DNA of 64,000 nucleotides, from the NCBI RefSeq assembly GCF_000014045.1, contig NC_008209.1, forward strand, positions 62,001-126,000. The letters run 5' to 3'. The notes beneath the pieces are model-generated. The model worked only from the letters and a program-made list of their open reading frames with translations, searched no databases and was not told where the DNA came from. The position numbers were made by a program, and so were the translations under genes. Positions 37,708 through 49,448 of this stretch are shown piece by piece; the stretch's first letter is position 1, and each line of letters begins with the position of its first letter. Source of the stretch: Roseobacter denitrificans OCh 114 (GTDB lineage Bacteria > Pseudomonadota > Alphaproteobacteria > Rhodobacterales > Rhodobacteraceae).

Positions 37708-38054
37708 AACCGATCAATCTGGCCGAAAAACTGGGGCAGTTCACCTCTCATTGGGACCCGCATGTGGTCGCGCAGTACAACGACAACGACGTCATGGTCG
37801 TGCGGTTTCAGGGTGAATTTCCGTTTCACATGCATGCGGACACGGATGATTTCTTTCTGGTGTTGCAGGGCGAGATGACCATGGATCTTGAGGACGCATC
37901 CCATGTGGTCAAAGCGGGCGAACTCTTCGTTGTCCCCAGGGGCGTGACGCATCGCCCCCGTGCCGAGGCTGAGTGTCACGTGCTGCTGATCGAACCCAAG
38001 GGGGAGCCGAACACCGGCGATCCGGCCACCGCCGCCGCCAAGCCACATATTTGA
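37704..38054 (+). CDS. Cupin-domain protein
   Basis: 116 aa single cupin barrel. Metal ligands HMHADTDDFF...E (motif 1) and the second motif with PRGVTHRPRA. Starts inside the SDR stop (ATGA) and ends 1 nt before the P1 peptidase start, so it is translated within the same unit. Confidence 0.85.
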   Translation: MKPINLAEKLGQFTSHWDPHVVAQYNDNDVMVVRFQGEFPFHMHADTDDFFLVLQGEMTMDLEDASHVVKAGELFVVPRGVTHRPRAEAECHVLLIEPKGEPNTGDPATAAAKPHI

Positions 38055-38055
38055 C

Positions 38056-39048
38056 ATGCGGCCCGGCCCGCGCAACCTGATCACGGATGTTGCTGGCCTG
38101 CGGGTCGGCAATGCGCAGGATCACAAGCTCAAATCAGGGGCAACAGTGCTGACCGCTGATGCGCCGTTCACCGCGTCCGTGCATGTGATGGGCGGTGCGC
38201 CCGGCACCCGCGAAACGGACCTGCTGGCCCCGGATAAATCGGTCGCATCGGTCGATGCGCTGGTGCTGTCCGGCGGCTCTGCCTTTGGTCTTGAGGCCTG
38301 CACGGGCGTGGTGGATGGGCTGCGTGCCATGGGTCGCGGGTTTGCCGTTGGGTCCGCTATCGTTCCGATCGTGCCCGGCGCGATCCTGTTCGACCTGATC
38401 AATGGCGGGGTCAAGGACTGGAGCACCAACCCCTACCCCGCTTTGGGCCGCCGCGCGCTGGACACCGCAAGCGATACGTTCGAGATCGGCACAGCAGGGG
38501 CCGGGACAGGCGCGACCACCGCCACCCTGAAAGGGGGGCTCGGCTCATCTTCCCTCGTGTTGGACAATGGCATTACCGTCGGGGCGCTGGTCGCCGCGAA
38601 CCCCTTTGGAGCGGTCACGACACCCGGCAGTCGCCATTTCTTTGCCGCGCCTTATGAAATGGGCAACGAATTCGCAGGGCTGGGGCCGGACCCGACAAAG
38701 GGGCATGGTTTACCCGTCCGGACGAAAGTGCTGCATGGCACCGGCGCGGGCGCGAACACCACAATCGCGATTGTCGCCACCGATGCGGCCCTCGACAAGG
38801 CGCAGTGTCAGCGCATGGCGATCGCCGCGCATGATGGGATGGCGCGCGCGATTGTGCCCAGCCATACGCCCATGGATGGTGATCTGGTTTTCGCCCTATC
38901 GACCGGCGGGAAAGCCTTGGCCGACCTTGACATGATCGGCCATGGTGCAGCGCTGTGCCTCACGCGCGCGATTGCCCGCGCTGTTTACGCCGCAACGCCG
39001 CAACCGGGTGATCTGCTACCAAGCTGGCACGACCTGCCGATCTCCTAA
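38056..39048 (+). CDS. P1-family aminopeptidase (DmpA-like)
   Basis: 330 aa. Self-cleaving Ntn-type peptidase family: [23 protein letters not shown], and the autocleavage region [17 protein letters not shown] followed later by [14 protein letters not shown], where the nucleophile is expected. Substrate may be a beta-peptide or amide. The stop overlaps the dxs stop by 4 nt (convergent). Confidence 0.88.
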   Translation: MRPGPRNLITDVAGLRVGNAQDHKLKSGATVLTADAPFTASVHVMGGAPGTRETDLLAPDKSVASVDALVLSGGSAFGLEACTGVVDGLRAMGRGFAVGSAIVPIVPGAILFDLINGGVKDWSTNPYPALGRRALDTASDTFEIGTAGAGTGATTATLKGGLGSSSLVLDNGITVGALVAANPFGAVTTPGSRHFFAAPYEMGNEFAGLGPDPTKGHGLPVRTKVLHGTGAGANTTIAIVATDAALDKAQCQRMAIAAHDGMARAIVPSHTPMDGDLVFALSTGGKALADLDMIGHGAALCLTRAIARAVYAATPQPGDLLPSWHDLPIS

Positions 39049-40982
39049 CGCCGCTTTGCGTTCAGGGTGACGACCTTCAGGTCCCGCCCCAGAACGCGGG
39101 TGACCTGTTCAACGATGCCCATCGTATCAAGACCGGCATCACGGTACATCTCCGCCGGGGCGGCCTGGTCAATGAAGCGGTCCGGCAGACACATGGTGCG
39201 CACCTTGCAGCCCAGATCCAGCAGGCCTTCGGCAGCCATGGATTGCAACACCATTGCGCCAAACCCGGCCATCGCGCCCTGTTCCACAGTGATAAGCGCC
39301 TTGTGCGTTTGAACAAGGTTCGCGATCAACGCCATATCCAGCGGCTTGGCAAAACGCGCATCCGCGATGGTGGCATTGATCCCTTCTGCCTCAAGAATGC
39401 GGGCCGCCGCCTCGCAATCCGACAGCAATGTGCCAAGCGACAGGATCGCAACCTCGCCATCGCCTTCGCGGATCATGCGCCCTTTGCCGATTTCAAGAAC
39501 ACGGCCCGTTTCAGGCAGCGGCACGCCGGTCCCATTGCCGCGCGGATAGCGAAAGGCAATCGGGCCATCGTTGTGCGCGCCCGCCGTGGCGACCATATGC
39601 ACAAGCTCTGCCTCATCTGCGGCGGCCATCACCACCATCCCCGGCAAGGCACCGAGATACCCGATGTCGAAAGACCCCGCATGGGTTGCCCCGTCTGCAC
39701 CGACAAGACCCGCCCGGTCAATGGCAAAGCGCACCGGCAGGCCCTGCAAGGCCACATCATGCACGATCTGATCATAGCCACGCTGCAAAAAGGTCGAGTA
39801 AATTGCACAGAACGGTTTCAGCCCCGTCGCCGCCATCGCGGCGGCAAATGTAACACCGTGTTGCTCGGCAATGCCGACGTCGAACACCCGGTTCGGGAAC
39901 CGTTTGGCCATCCGGTCGACCCCGGTGCCCGAGGGCATCGCCGCCGTCACGGCGACGACGGACGGATCCTCTTCGGCCAGCGTGGTCAGCGCGTCACCGA
40001 ACACGGCGGTGTAGGACGGCGCATTCGCCTTGGCCTTGGCCTGCACCCCGGTGCCCACGTCGAATTTGCTGACCCCGTGGTATTTGTCTGCTGACCCTTC
40101 GGCGGGCGCATAGCCCTTGCCCTTGACAGTACAGCAGTGGATCAGAACCGGGCCGGTTGCGCGCGCCTTGGCCCCGCGCAGAACGCTGAGCAACTGGGCC
40201 ATGTCATGGCCATCAATCGGCCCGATGTAGTCAAAGCCGAGCTCTTCAAAGAACGTACCGCGATTTTCAAGTCCGGTAACCAGTTCGCGCGCCCGCCGCG
40301 CCCCGTCCCGCACCGGTTTCGGGGCAAGCTGCTCCATGCCTTCAGCAATGGCCACAAGACCCCCGAAGGGTCCGGCGCGCGACAGCTCGGACAGGCTGGA
40401 AAGGTAGGACGACATTGCACCGACAGGGGGCGCGATGCTCATTTCATTGTCATTCAGGATCACGAACATGCGCCGCCCCTCATGGCCTGCGTTGTTCATC
40501 GCCTCATAGGCCATGCCTGCACTGATCGAGCCATCCCCGATCACGGCCACTGCGTCACCGGTCGGCTGGCCCATGTCCCGGCTGATGGTAAACCCCAGTG
40601 CGGCGGAAATCGACGTGCTGGAATGCGCCGCGCCAAAGGGATCATATTCGGATTCGGAGCGTTTGGTGAATCCGCTGATCCCCCCGCCCTGCCGCAGGGT
40701 GGGCATCTGCTTGCGCCGACCCGTCAGGATTTTATGCGGGTAGCACTGATGCCCCACATCCCACACCAGTTTGTCGCGCGGCGTGTCGAACACCGCGTGG
40801 ATCGCAACGCTGAGTTCCACAACGCCAAGGCTGGACCCGAGATGCCCGCCGGTCTGGCTCACGGCTTCGACAACTTCGGCGCGCAGTTCATCGGCGACGT
40901 TGCGCAACTCGGTATCGCTCATACTGCGTAAATCGGCAGGTCCGGCGACACGGTCCAGTGTTGGGGTTTTTGTATCGGTCAT
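39045..40982 (-). CDS. dxs: 1-deoxy-D-xylulose-5-phosphate synthase
   Basis: 645 aa from ATG 40982 (AGGAGAGG upstream). Condenses pyruvate and glyceraldehyde-3-phosphate to start the MEP isoprenoid pathway that feeds carotenoid and phytyl synthesis. Thiamine-diphosphate motif [18 protein letters not shown], then [11 protein letters not shown] near the N-terminus and the transketolase pyrimidine region ([16 protein letters not shown]). It follows the puf operon on the same strand, so the cluster carries its own isoprenoid entry enzyme. Confidence 0.97.
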   Translation of the reverse strand: MTDTKTPTLDRVAGPADLRSMSDTELRNVADELRAEVVEAVSQTGGHLGSSLGVVELSVAIHAVFDTPRDKLVWDVGHQCYPHKILTGRRKQMPTLRQGGGISGFTKRSESEYDPFGAAHSSTSISAALGFTISRDMGQPTGDAVAVIGDGSISAGMAYEAMNNAGHEGRRMFVILNDNEMSIAPPVGAMSSYLSSLSELSRAGPFGGLVAIAEGMEQLAPKPVRDGARRARELVTGLENRGTFFEELGFDYIGPIDGHDMAQLLSVLRGAKARATGPVLIHCCTVKGKGYAPAEGSADKYHGVSKFDVGTGVQAKAKANAPSYTAVFGDALTTLAEEDPSVVAVTAAMPSGTGVDRMAKRFPNRVFDVGIAEQHGVTFAAAMAATGLKPFCAIYSTFLQRGYDQIVHDVALQGLPVRFAIDRAGLVGADGATHAGSFDIGYLGALPGMVVMAAADEAELVHMVATAGAHNDGPIAFRYPRGNGTGVPLPETGRVLEIGKGRMIREGDGEVAILSLGTLLSDCEAAARILEAEGINATIADARFAKPLDMALIANLVQTHKALITVEQGAMAGFGAMVLQSMAAEGLLDLGCKVRTMCLPDRFIDQAAPAEMYRDAGLDTMGIVEQVTRVLGRDLKVVTLNAKRR

Positions 40983-41054
40983 AGCGCACCTCTCCTGAGT
41001 GTTCGGCGCGGGTGGCTCTTGCCAAAGCCTCCGTCCCACACCGGGGAAAAAGAA

Positions 41055-41162
41055 GGGGTCGCATCGAGAACAAGCTCGTTACGACCCCAGGTTCCTGTAG
41101 CCAACAGGAAGGGAACCGGGGTGTTGAGACCCCGTGCCCGGACCAAGGAAGCCAATGGTCCG
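41055..41162 (-). other. Array of four stem-loops between pufC and dxs
   Basis: Four neighbouring inverted repeats in about 110 nt: GGGGTCG/CGACCCC (41055-41088, with an inner CGAG/CTCG), TTCCTGT/ACAGGAA within 41090-41118, CGGGGT/ACCCCG (41117-41134), CGGACCA/TGGTCCG (41139-41162). A fifth is the terminator at 41172-41198. None encodes protein. They sit in the 3' region of the puf mRNA or in the dxs leader. Confidence 0.7.
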
Positions 41163-41171
41163 TGCGAGGCT

Positions 41172-41198
41172 AAAAGGGGGCGACCCGAAGGCCGCCCA
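41172..41198 (-). terminator. Rho-independent terminator of the puf operon
   Basis: On the minus strand GGGCG-GCCTTCGGGT-CGCCC followed by CCTTTTA, 6 nt after the pufC stop. Confidence 0.7.
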
Positions 41199-41203
41199 AC
41201 CTT

Positions 41204-42319
41204 CTATTCGTAAACTGGCGCCTCTGTGGTCGCGAGTTCGGGCCAGTCAGCAATGACGTTCAAGCCTTGCATCGGTTTTTGATAGCCTTTGTGGCAGGTC
41301 TTGCAGGCCGCTTTGGGCGCATCTGCATAGACCGGTCCAAGGCGATCTTCGGGGTATTCATCTTCGAGCGGGATCAGGTATTCCTGATTCATCTCGATCA
41401 CCATCTGACGTCCCAGCAGCGCCGTCGCCCATTGCGGGGTATGCTGGCCAGGGTCATAGAATGCGCGGCTGTTGTGACAGAATACGCAGTTCACCCCGAG
41501 GCTGTTGGAAAAGTAGTTCATCAGCGAAAACGTCATCTCGGTCTTCTGGATGGACGCAACTTCGACGTCGTTGGGCACACCGGCCACACGGCTTTCAAGG
41601 TCATGCACATTCACCGCTTCGTATTCCGTCAGATAGATTTCCAACGCGTTTGACGGCAGTGATGTGGACTGGCTCAGCGGGGTGGCCCGGTTTTGCACCG
41701 AGGCCCAGCCGGCGGTCGCTTCGGTCACCGGCGTTATGTTGAACCAGATCTCCGAAGGCACATGTTCCCCGCGGTGGCAGGTGTAGCAGTTCACACCCAC
41801 CTCTGCGTTGGCATTCACGTGACCATCCCAGTTTTCATTGATGTTCTGGGTCATCTGGATCATGCGCCGCGCCACGACCTTGGTATAGAGGTTGTCCTCA
41901 CCGTAGGTTTCCAGATCCCCTTCACCATGGCAGTAGACACAGCCTTCTTCCGGCGCAATCCACTGTGTCATGGCTGTCATGACACGGTTGAAATTGTCAT
42001 CCGTCAGATCGCCCAGCACCTGAACATTCTCATAGATGTCCTTGGCGAGTTCTTCGCCGCCTTCGGGGATATAGGGCGCTTCGGTGTAATACTCCTCAAT
42101 CGTGGGGTCCGGCGCGAACCGGGTCACATTGAATTCTGCCACATGCATGCCCGTCCCGCGTGGGCCAGTTTGCATACTGGCCGTTTGCGCAGGATTGCCG
42201 ATGCTCACGATGGCAGCGGCGCCAAAGACAGCAACCCCAAGGACACCGATCAGGATCGCCGGACCGAAGATGTTGGTCGGGTTATCCGCGTTCCATTTGT
42301 CAAACCACTTGGGAAACAT
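41204..42319 (-). CDS. pufC: Reaction-centre tetraheme cytochrome c subunit
   Basis: 371 aa with four C-x2-C-H heme-binding sites at C127-H131, C178-H182, C278-H282 and C339-H343. It re-reduces the photo-oxidised special pair. An N-terminal membrane anchor (about 18-40) is kept; I see no lipobox cysteine, unlike the lipoprotein form in some purple bacteria. Starts 2 nt after pufM. Presence of pufC and absence of pufX fits roseobacters. Confidence 0.97.
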   Translation of the reverse strand: MFPKWFDKWNADNPTNIFGPAILIGVLGVAVFGAAAIVSIGNPAQTASMQTGPRGTGMHVAEFNVTRFAPDPTIEEYYTEAPYIPEGGEELAKDIYENVQVLGDLTDDNFNRVMTAMTQWIAPEEGCVYCHGEGDLETYGEDNLYTKVVARRMIQMTQNINENWDGHVNANAEVGVNCYTCHRGEHVPSEIWFNITPVTEATAGWASVQNRATPLSQSTSLPSNALEIYLTEYEAVNVHDLESRVAGVPNDVEVASIQKTEMTFSLMNYFSNSLGVNCVFCHNSRAFYDPGQHTPQWATALLGRQMVIEMNQEYLIPLEDEYPEDRLGPVYADAPKAACKTCHKGYQKPMQGLNVIADWPELATTEAPVYE

Positions 42320-42321
42320 GA

Positions 42322-43317
42322 TCAGTTCTCCTTACCGATAAAGGCTTCGTAGGAGCCGTAGTCTTCGTAGCCGTATGATCCGTCATACATTGGCGCGAAA
42401 TGGTGCTCTTGTGCCCAGATGAACCAGTTGTCCACCACTGTGCCGGTGAGCAGGATGCCGATACCGCCCGTGATCGGGGTCAGGACCGCGAACCACCACG
42501 CCCAGCGGTGGATGCCTTCCATGGTGGCGTTAAAGCCCATGGTCCAGCGCCAGAACAAAGCCGCACGTTCAGTGGCTGTGCCACGGTCATAGATCTGTTC
42601 CAACTCGCGGTCGCCGCCATAGCGGGTCACCGCCAGAATGGTGCCGCCATGCATGCAGAACAGCAGGACAGAGCCATAAAGGAACACGATCGAAAGACAG
42701 TGGAACGGGTTGTAGTAGAGGTTGCCGTAGCGGATCGAAAACGCTGTCGTCCAGTCAAGGTGCGGGAAGATACCGTAAGGCACCGCCTCGGACCAGGACC
42801 CCATCAGGATCGGACGGAACAGACCCAGCACGAGGAACAACCAGACCGCTGCCGCAAAGCCCCAGAAGATATGTTTGCCCATCTTGTGCTGTTCGGCGAG
42901 CAGATATGCGCGCAGCAGCCAGGTCATCACCGACACCAGCAAGAAGAAACTGGCGATGATATACCAGCCACCATCATTCAGCGGTGGCATGGACAGCCCG
43001 TACTCAGGCGAAGGCGGCTCAAGTGCGAGCCAGAAGAGCTGCCGGATGAATTGCGGGATCGACCAGCCGACCTGCGCCAGCATGTTGAAGCCCACGATCA
43101 CGAACCACGCAATACCGGTGCCAAAGGCCACGATCGACGTCCAGCCGAAATAGTAGGGTCCGATCTGACCGTTCCCGAACAGGCCTGCCAGTGTGCTGAA
43201 GAAGGGTTTGCCGACCCGCTCTTCCATCATGTTGTTGCCGGCATCGTCCATGCCCATTTCGGGCGTGCCACGGACCTGCACCTGCGTGAAGATGTTTTGA
43301 TATTCAGGATACATCAT
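42322..43317 (-). CDS. pufM: Photosynthetic reaction centre M subunit
   Basis: 331 aa with five membrane helices. Recognised by [33 protein letters not shown] and [12 protein letters not shown], which include the BChl and iron histidine ligands. The C-terminus carries a tyrosine-rich tail ([18 protein letters not shown]), which may meet PufC. Ribosome site GGAGGG. One non-coding base separates it from the pufL stop; pufC follows. Confidence 0.98.
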   Translation of the reverse strand: MMYPEYQNIFTQVQVRGTPEMGMDDAGNNMMEERVGKPFFSTLAGLFGNGQIGPYYFGWTSIVAFGTGIAWFVIVGFNMLAQVGWSIPQFIRQLFWLALEPPSPEYGLSMPPLNDGGWYIIASFFLLVSVMTWLLRAYLLAEQHKMGKHIFWGFAAAVWLFLVLGLFRPILMGSWSEAVPYGIFPHLDWTTAFSIRYGNLYYNPFHCLSIVFLYGSVLLFCMHGGTILAVTRYGGDRELEQIYDRGTATERAALFWRWTMGFNATMEGIHRWAWWFAVLTPITGGIGILLTGTVVDNWFIWAQEHHFAPMYDGSYGYEDYGSYEAFIGKEN

Positions 43318-43318
43318 T

Positions 43319-44170
43319 TCACATCCCTCCTATGACTGCGATGGGTTCACCCCAGATCGGCATGTCGAGCCACCAGTTCCACCACTCGGGCCAACCTGCT
43401 GTCCAGACGGGGCCGGAGATGATGATACAGATTGCCGACCACAGCCCTGCATTGATCGCCAGGAGGTATCCCAGACGGTGAATGCCGAGAGTGCCGACCG
43501 AATAGCCGATGAAATCGCGAAAGAACGTGTCTTCGTGATCCGGCGTCTTGGCCTCTTCGCCCTTTTCGGGGTTACAGGCGGACAGGATCAGACCACCATG
43601 CAGCGCCAGCGCCAGTGTGGTGGTAAAGAACAGCGTCACCGCCAGCATATGCGCCGGGTTGTAATGGAAGTGCAGATAGGCATAGCCCACGTTGCTGACC
43701 CAATCGAGGTGGCTGAAGATCCCGTAGGGAAATCCGTGGCCCCATGCGCCCATCAGGAGCGGGCGGAAGATGACCAGCGTCATATAGGCGATGATCGCGG
43801 CGGCAAAGCCGAAGGGCACGTGATAGCCCATGCCGAGCTTGCGGCAAATCTCCACCTCGCGCAGCGCCCAGCTGATGAAAGCGCCGGTCGCACAGATCGT
43901 GATGATCTGCCACAATCCGCCCTCAAGCAGCGGTGCAAGGCCCAGACCATAACTCAGGTCAGGGGGTGCGATATTGATGAGCCAGGGATTGAACGTCCCC
44001 TGCTGGGAAGCGCCCCAAAAAATCAGGATCGTCCCGAGTAATGCAAAGAAGGCGGTCGTCACTCCGAAGAAGCCAACATAAAAAGGCCCCACCCAGAAGT
44101 CGAACAAATCGCCTCCCACCAGCGTCCCTCCGCGGACGCGATATTTTCTTTCGAAGCTGAGCAACGCCAT
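43319..44170 (-). CDS. pufL: Photosynthetic reaction centre L subunit
   Basis: 283 aa. Five membrane helices; starts [17 protein letters not shown], with the HFHYNPAHM segment that bears the special-pair BChl histidine ligand and [18 protein letters not shown]. Forms the L-M heterodimer with pufM. GGAG upstream of the ATG. Confidence 0.98.
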   Translation of the reverse strand: MALLSFERKYRVRGGTLVGGDLFDFWVGPFYVGFFGVTTAFFALLGTILIFWGASQQGTFNPWLINIAPPDLSYGLGLAPLLEGGLWQIITICATGAFISWALREVEICRKLGMGYHVPFGFAAAIIAYMTLVIFRPLLMGAWGHGFPYGIFSHLDWVSNVGYAYLHFHYNPAHMLAVTLFFTTTLALALHGGLILSACNPEKGEEAKTPDHEDTFFRDFIGYSVGTLGIHRLGYLLAINAGLWSAICIIISGPVWTAGWPEWWNWWLDMPIWGEPIAVIGGM

Positions 44171-44301
44171 CTTCTATTCTCCGCGTGTGCGGCACGCCTG
44201 TTTCGAACCGGTCCGACAAAGGGCTGCGCGAGATGCGCAATTGGCCGCTTTGTCGACATGCATCCAAGGCGGAGGCCGTCGATAAATTAAGTTACGAGTT
44301 C

Positions 44302-44340
44302 GCTGCGGGCGTGTAGCGTATACACAAGACCGCCCGCAGC
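44302..44340 (-). other. Intercistronic hairpin between pufA and pufL (long stem)
   Basis: Perfect 10-bp stem GCTGCGGGCG (44302-44311) with CGCCCGCAGC (44331-44340), 19-nt loop. In related bacteria a stem-loop here protects the pufBA mRNA from 3' decay and makes LH1 more abundant than reaction-centre subunits. Confidence 0.75.
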
Positions 44341-44368
44341 ATTGATAGTCTGAAAGCCGGTATTCCGG

Positions 44369-44392
44369 TGGCGCATCTTGCGATGCGCCGCC
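44369..44392 (-). other. Intercistronic hairpin between pufA and pufL (proximal)
   Basis: Eight-bp stem GGCGCATC (44370-44377) / GATGCGCC (44382-44389) with a TTGC tetraloop, 3-4 nt after the pufA stop. A second mRNA-stabilising hairpin next to the longer one. Confidence 0.75.
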
Positions 44393-44395
44393 AGA

Positions 44396-44554
44396 TTACT
44401 GACCTCCGACGGCGGCTGCCGCCTCGAACCAGTTCAGGCCGCTGCTGAGCACCACCAGGTGGATCATCGCCGCCAAAAGGAAGAGAAACACGCCCTGCGC
44501 CACGAAAACGCGACGGGGGTCGAAGATCAGCCAGATCTTATAGAACTTTGCCAT
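44396..44554 (-). CDS. pufA: Light-harvesting LH1 alpha subunit
   Basis: 52 aa: starts [20 protein letters not shown], one membrane helix, with the BChl-ligand His32 in [11 protein letters not shown] and a C-terminal [14 protein letters not shown]. Ribosome site AAGGAGAG. Lies 12 nt after pufB. Found by reading the sequence, too short for a standard ORF search. Confidence 0.98.
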   Translation of the reverse strand: MAKFYKIWLIFDPRRVFVAQGVFLFLLAAMIHLVVLSSGLNWFEAAAAVGGQ

Positions 44555-44566
44555 ATCTTTCTCTCC

Positions 44567-44719
44567 TTAACCGAACCACGGACGCCAGATGTAAGTCGCC
44601 AAGTGAGCGACCACAGCAACTGCCGCGAACAGGAAAAGCCCGCTCATGTAGACAGAATGCAATTCTTGCGCCTGTTCGTCTGTAAGACCTGTGAAGGACA
44701 GGTCGGTATTATCAGCCAT
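44567..44719 (-). CDS. pufB: Light-harvesting LH1 beta subunit
   Basis: 50 aa: starts [20 protein letters not shown], one membrane helix with BChl-ligand His39 in [15 protein letters not shown]. Ribosome site GGAGGA. Pairs with PufA to form the LH1 ring around the reaction centre. Confidence 0.98.
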   Translation of the reverse strand: MADNTDLSFTGLTDEQAQELHSVYMSGLFLFAAVAVVAHLATYIWRPWFG

Positions 44720-44865
44720 AAATATTCCTCCGGAACGTTATGCTGACGCCGCGCACCCCACGGCCGGGTCCTTTGGGAGTTGCCCCCCTCCGGGCTCTGA
44801 AAACCTGTTCCCAGGGTTCCAGTCTCTGGACTCGACAGGCGCACACAGGTCGAGAATTCGGGTCA

Positions 44866-44888
44866 GATTGCACGCTCGCCGTGCAATC
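44866..44888 (-). other. Hairpin between pufQ and pufB
   Basis: Eight-bp perfect stem GATTGCAC (44866-44873) / GTGCAATC (44881-44888), 7-nt loop, about 15 nt after the pufQ stop. A likely RNA-processing or stability element separating pufQ from pufBA in the transcript. Confidence 0.6.
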
Positions 44889-44900
44889 CGGTCTTAAGGC

Positions 44901-46715
<1,815 letters not shown>

Positions 46716-46716
<1 letters not shown>

Positions 46717-48287
46717 TAAATCATCTCCTGCGCTTTGGCGGCACGCGCCAGTTTGTCGAGCTTTTTCTGGTGCTGCGCGCGGAAATCGGGGCGCAGGTTT
46801 GGCGCGCCTTCCCAGACACCGGCGGTATCGCCCGCACCCACACCTTCAAAGAATTCCTGCATATGTGCCATGCGCTCTTTGTTGCCGATGGCCGCATTGA
46901 TCACGGTCGCCAGCGATCCCGCACCGGCAACACCCATCAGGGGCCGGGCGGAAATCAGGTTGGTAAAGTAGAGGCCCGGAATGCCCAGTTGCTTGGCCTT
47001 TTGCACAACAGGCGTTGTCCCGATGGCAAGGTCAGGCTGGATCGCCTCCATGGCGGCGCAATCATCTTCGAGCGAAGCGCGGTATTTCACCTTGACGCCC
47101 TTGGCTTCCAGCCATGCCGCGTCATCCGCAGACCAGGGTGAATTGGCGCATGCGGTGCCGACATAAGGCACATTCGCCCCGCTTTCGATCAGCAAACGCG
47201 CAACCAGCAGTTCGGACCCTTCATAGCCCGACAAGGTGATCGTCCCGTTGATCGGTGTTGCACCAAGCGCGCCCCTGATCGCAGGCAACACAGCGTTCTG
47301 CGCCGCTGCGATATCCTCGGCAGAGACGCCATGTGTCTCACCGATGGCCTTAAGCCACGCGGCCGTCCCGTCATAGCCAACCGGGGCAGAGCCCACGACG
47401 GGTCGCCCGGCGGCTTTGAATTCACGGACCGTATCCACGTAGAATGGATGTATCGCGGCCACCACGGCACAATCGAGTGCTGCATAAAGCTCGCGCCACT
47501 CCCGACAAGGAAGTACCGGTCCTGCTGCAAGCCCCATCGGTGCCAGCATCTGCCCGATCATCATCGGGTCGGCGGGGAACATCTCCCCCAGCATGGCAAC
47601 GGTTGGACGTGCAGATTTCCCACCCACGGGTGCAGCCACCGGCCCCGCCATCGCTTCGGCGCGGGCATAGTTCAGCATGGCACCGGCCAGAACGTCTTTG
47701 GCCTCTGCATGTGTGGGAACCCCAAATCCGGGCACGTCGATTCCAACGATCCGGACACCATTGATTTCCTTTGGCAACAAACGCAGCGGCACACCGCTGG
47801 CTGTCGGCACACAAAGGTTTGTCACCACGATCGCATCATAGCGATCCGGGTCCGCCAACTCGTGGACCGAGTCGCGGATATCTTCATAAAGCTTGCCCGT
47901 CACAAGGCTTTCCGAGTTGAACGGCACATAGCCGACCGACCGGCGCGCGCCATAGAAATGCGACACGAAAGTCAGACCATAGACGCAGCACGCCGACCCG
48001 CTCAGCACGGTCGCGACCCGCTTCATCCGCAGACCCACCCGCAGGGACCCGAACGCCGGACACATGCTTTGTGGTTTGTCATGCGGGCCAACCGGATAGT
48101 CGGCCTTGAACTTGTCCAGCAGTTCAGACTGGCCGGCGTTGCGTGCGGCCTCTGCCATATCCGCGCCGGAGTGACAGCCCATCGCATCGGCAGGTGCGTC
48201 GCTTGCCACACGGGATACATCGCCGTGCGGGTGACCCTTGATCACCTCTACCTCGGCGGCATCATCATATGTGACTTCACTTTTCAC
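46716..48287 (-). CDS. bchY: Chlorophyllide a reductase subunit Y
   Basis: 523 aa. Conserved segments SMCPAFGSLRVGLRMKRVAT and SGSACCVYGLTFVSHFYGAR. Starts with GTG at 48287, overlapping the preceding small ORF by 4 nt. Partner of BchZ in the catalytic component. Confidence 0.95.
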
Positions 48288-48451
48288 TCAGGCTGCTCCG
48301 TTTTTGTAAAAGGCCCGCGGGCCAGGTCTTCCAGCAATTGCCGCGTCTCTTCGATGGCACTCTGTGCGGCGTCGAATATCTGCTCTGAGGCGGTAGCCTG
48401 AAAACGGCCCCGCGCGATGGCACGCTGTGATTTCTCAAATCGCTCACGCAT
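48284..48451 (-). CDS. 55-codon ORF coupled between bchX and bchY
   Basis: 55 aa from ATG 48451 (57 from an ATG at 48457): [20 protein letters not shown] and SAIEETRQLLEDLARGPF, charged and helical, without membrane segment. It overlaps the 3' end of bchX by 8 nt (14 from the longer start) and shares GTGA with the bchY start. The tight packing suggests it is translated. No family recognised. Low but real chance that it is only an accidental frame. Confidence 0.55.
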   Translation of the reverse strand: MRERFEKSQRAIARGRFQATASEQIFDAAQSAIEETRQLLEDLARGPFTKTEQPE

Positions 48452-49448
48452 CGTCATAGACGACCTCCAGCGATGGTTTGGGTTCGGCATTCTTGCCGCG
48501 CATGTCCACATCCGTTGCCGGGACAAGCACGTAATCGCCGCCTGTTTCCGAGGCATCGAAAAGCCCAAGCAAACCGTCCTGATCCAGAGGCGTGGGGCGT
48601 TGTGGAGGGGCCACGGCGACATTGTCCCCAAGCATCGCAAACAGATCGCCCCACTGGGACTCCTGCGTGCCGACGATCTGATAGTTTGCGGACTTCTTGC
48701 GCAGGTCATCATCCTGCGGGATCGAGGCCAGCACCGGGATGTCGACCGCTTCGGCAAAGGCTGCCGCCTCGCCGGTGCCGTCATCCTTGTTGATCACCAG
48801 CCCGGCTACACCGACGTTACCACCCAGCTTGCGGAAATATTCCACGGCGGAGCAGACGTTGTTCGCCACATAAAGCGACTGCAAATCATTCGACGCAACA
48901 AGGATCACCTTTTGCGCCATGTCGCGCGCGATGGGCAGACCAAAGCCGCCGCAAACCACGTCACCGAGGAAATCCAGCAGGACGTAGTCGAAATCCCAGT
49001 CATGAAAGCCGAGCTTTTCCAGCAGTTCAAACCCGTGGATGATGCCGCGACCACCGCAGCCGCGCCCCACCTCGGGACCGCCGAGTTCCATCGCGAAGAC
49101 ACCGCCGCGCTTGAAGCAGACATCCCCAATCTTGACCTCTTCGCCGGCAAGCTTCTTGCGGGTCGAGGTTTCAATTATGGTCGGGCAGGCCTTGCCGCCA
49201 AAAAGCAACGAGGTCGTGTCGGATTTCGGATCGCAGCCGATCAACAGGACGCGCTTGCCCTGCTCCGCCATCATGTGGCTCAGGTTGGCGAGCGTGAAGG
49301 ATTTGCCGATACCACCCTTGCCGTAGATCGCGATGATCTGCGTTTTGGATGCGGGCTCACCTTGCGGGACTTCCAGCGTGGGCTCAGCCTGCGCTTCGTC
49401 ACGCAGACGTTTGTCGAAGTCCTTCAGGTTTGGAACCTCATCTTTCAT
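48444..49448 (-). CDS. bchX: Chlorophyllide a reductase iron protein
   Basis: 334 aa nitrogenase-iron-protein-like ATPase: P-loop YGKGGIGKS (43-50), cluster cysteines in GRGCGGRG and DVVCGGFG. Transfers electrons to BchY-BchZ at the cost of ATP. Overlaps bchC by 4 nt. Confidence 0.97.
   Translation of the reverse strand: MKDEVPNLKDFDKRLRDEAQAEPTLEVPQGEPASKTQIIAIYGKGGIGKSFTLANLSHMMAEQGKRVLLIGCDPKSDTTSLLFGGKACPTIIETSTRKKLAGEEVKIGDVCFKRGGVFAMELGGPEVGRGCGGRGIIHGFELLEKLGFHDWDFDYVLLDFLGDVVCGGFGLPIARDMAQKVILVASNDLQSLYVANNVCSAVEYFRKLGGNVGVAGLVINKDDGTGEAAAFAEAVDIPVLASIPQDDDLRKKSANYQIVGTQESQWGDLFAMLGDNVAVAPPQRPTPLDQDGLLGLFDASETGGDYVLVPATDVDMRGKNAEPKPSLEVVYDDA

Noticed and set aside
41204..41260. A pufX gene after pufM
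   Set aside because: The gene after pufM is pufC with four heme sites; no PufX-like ORF is present.
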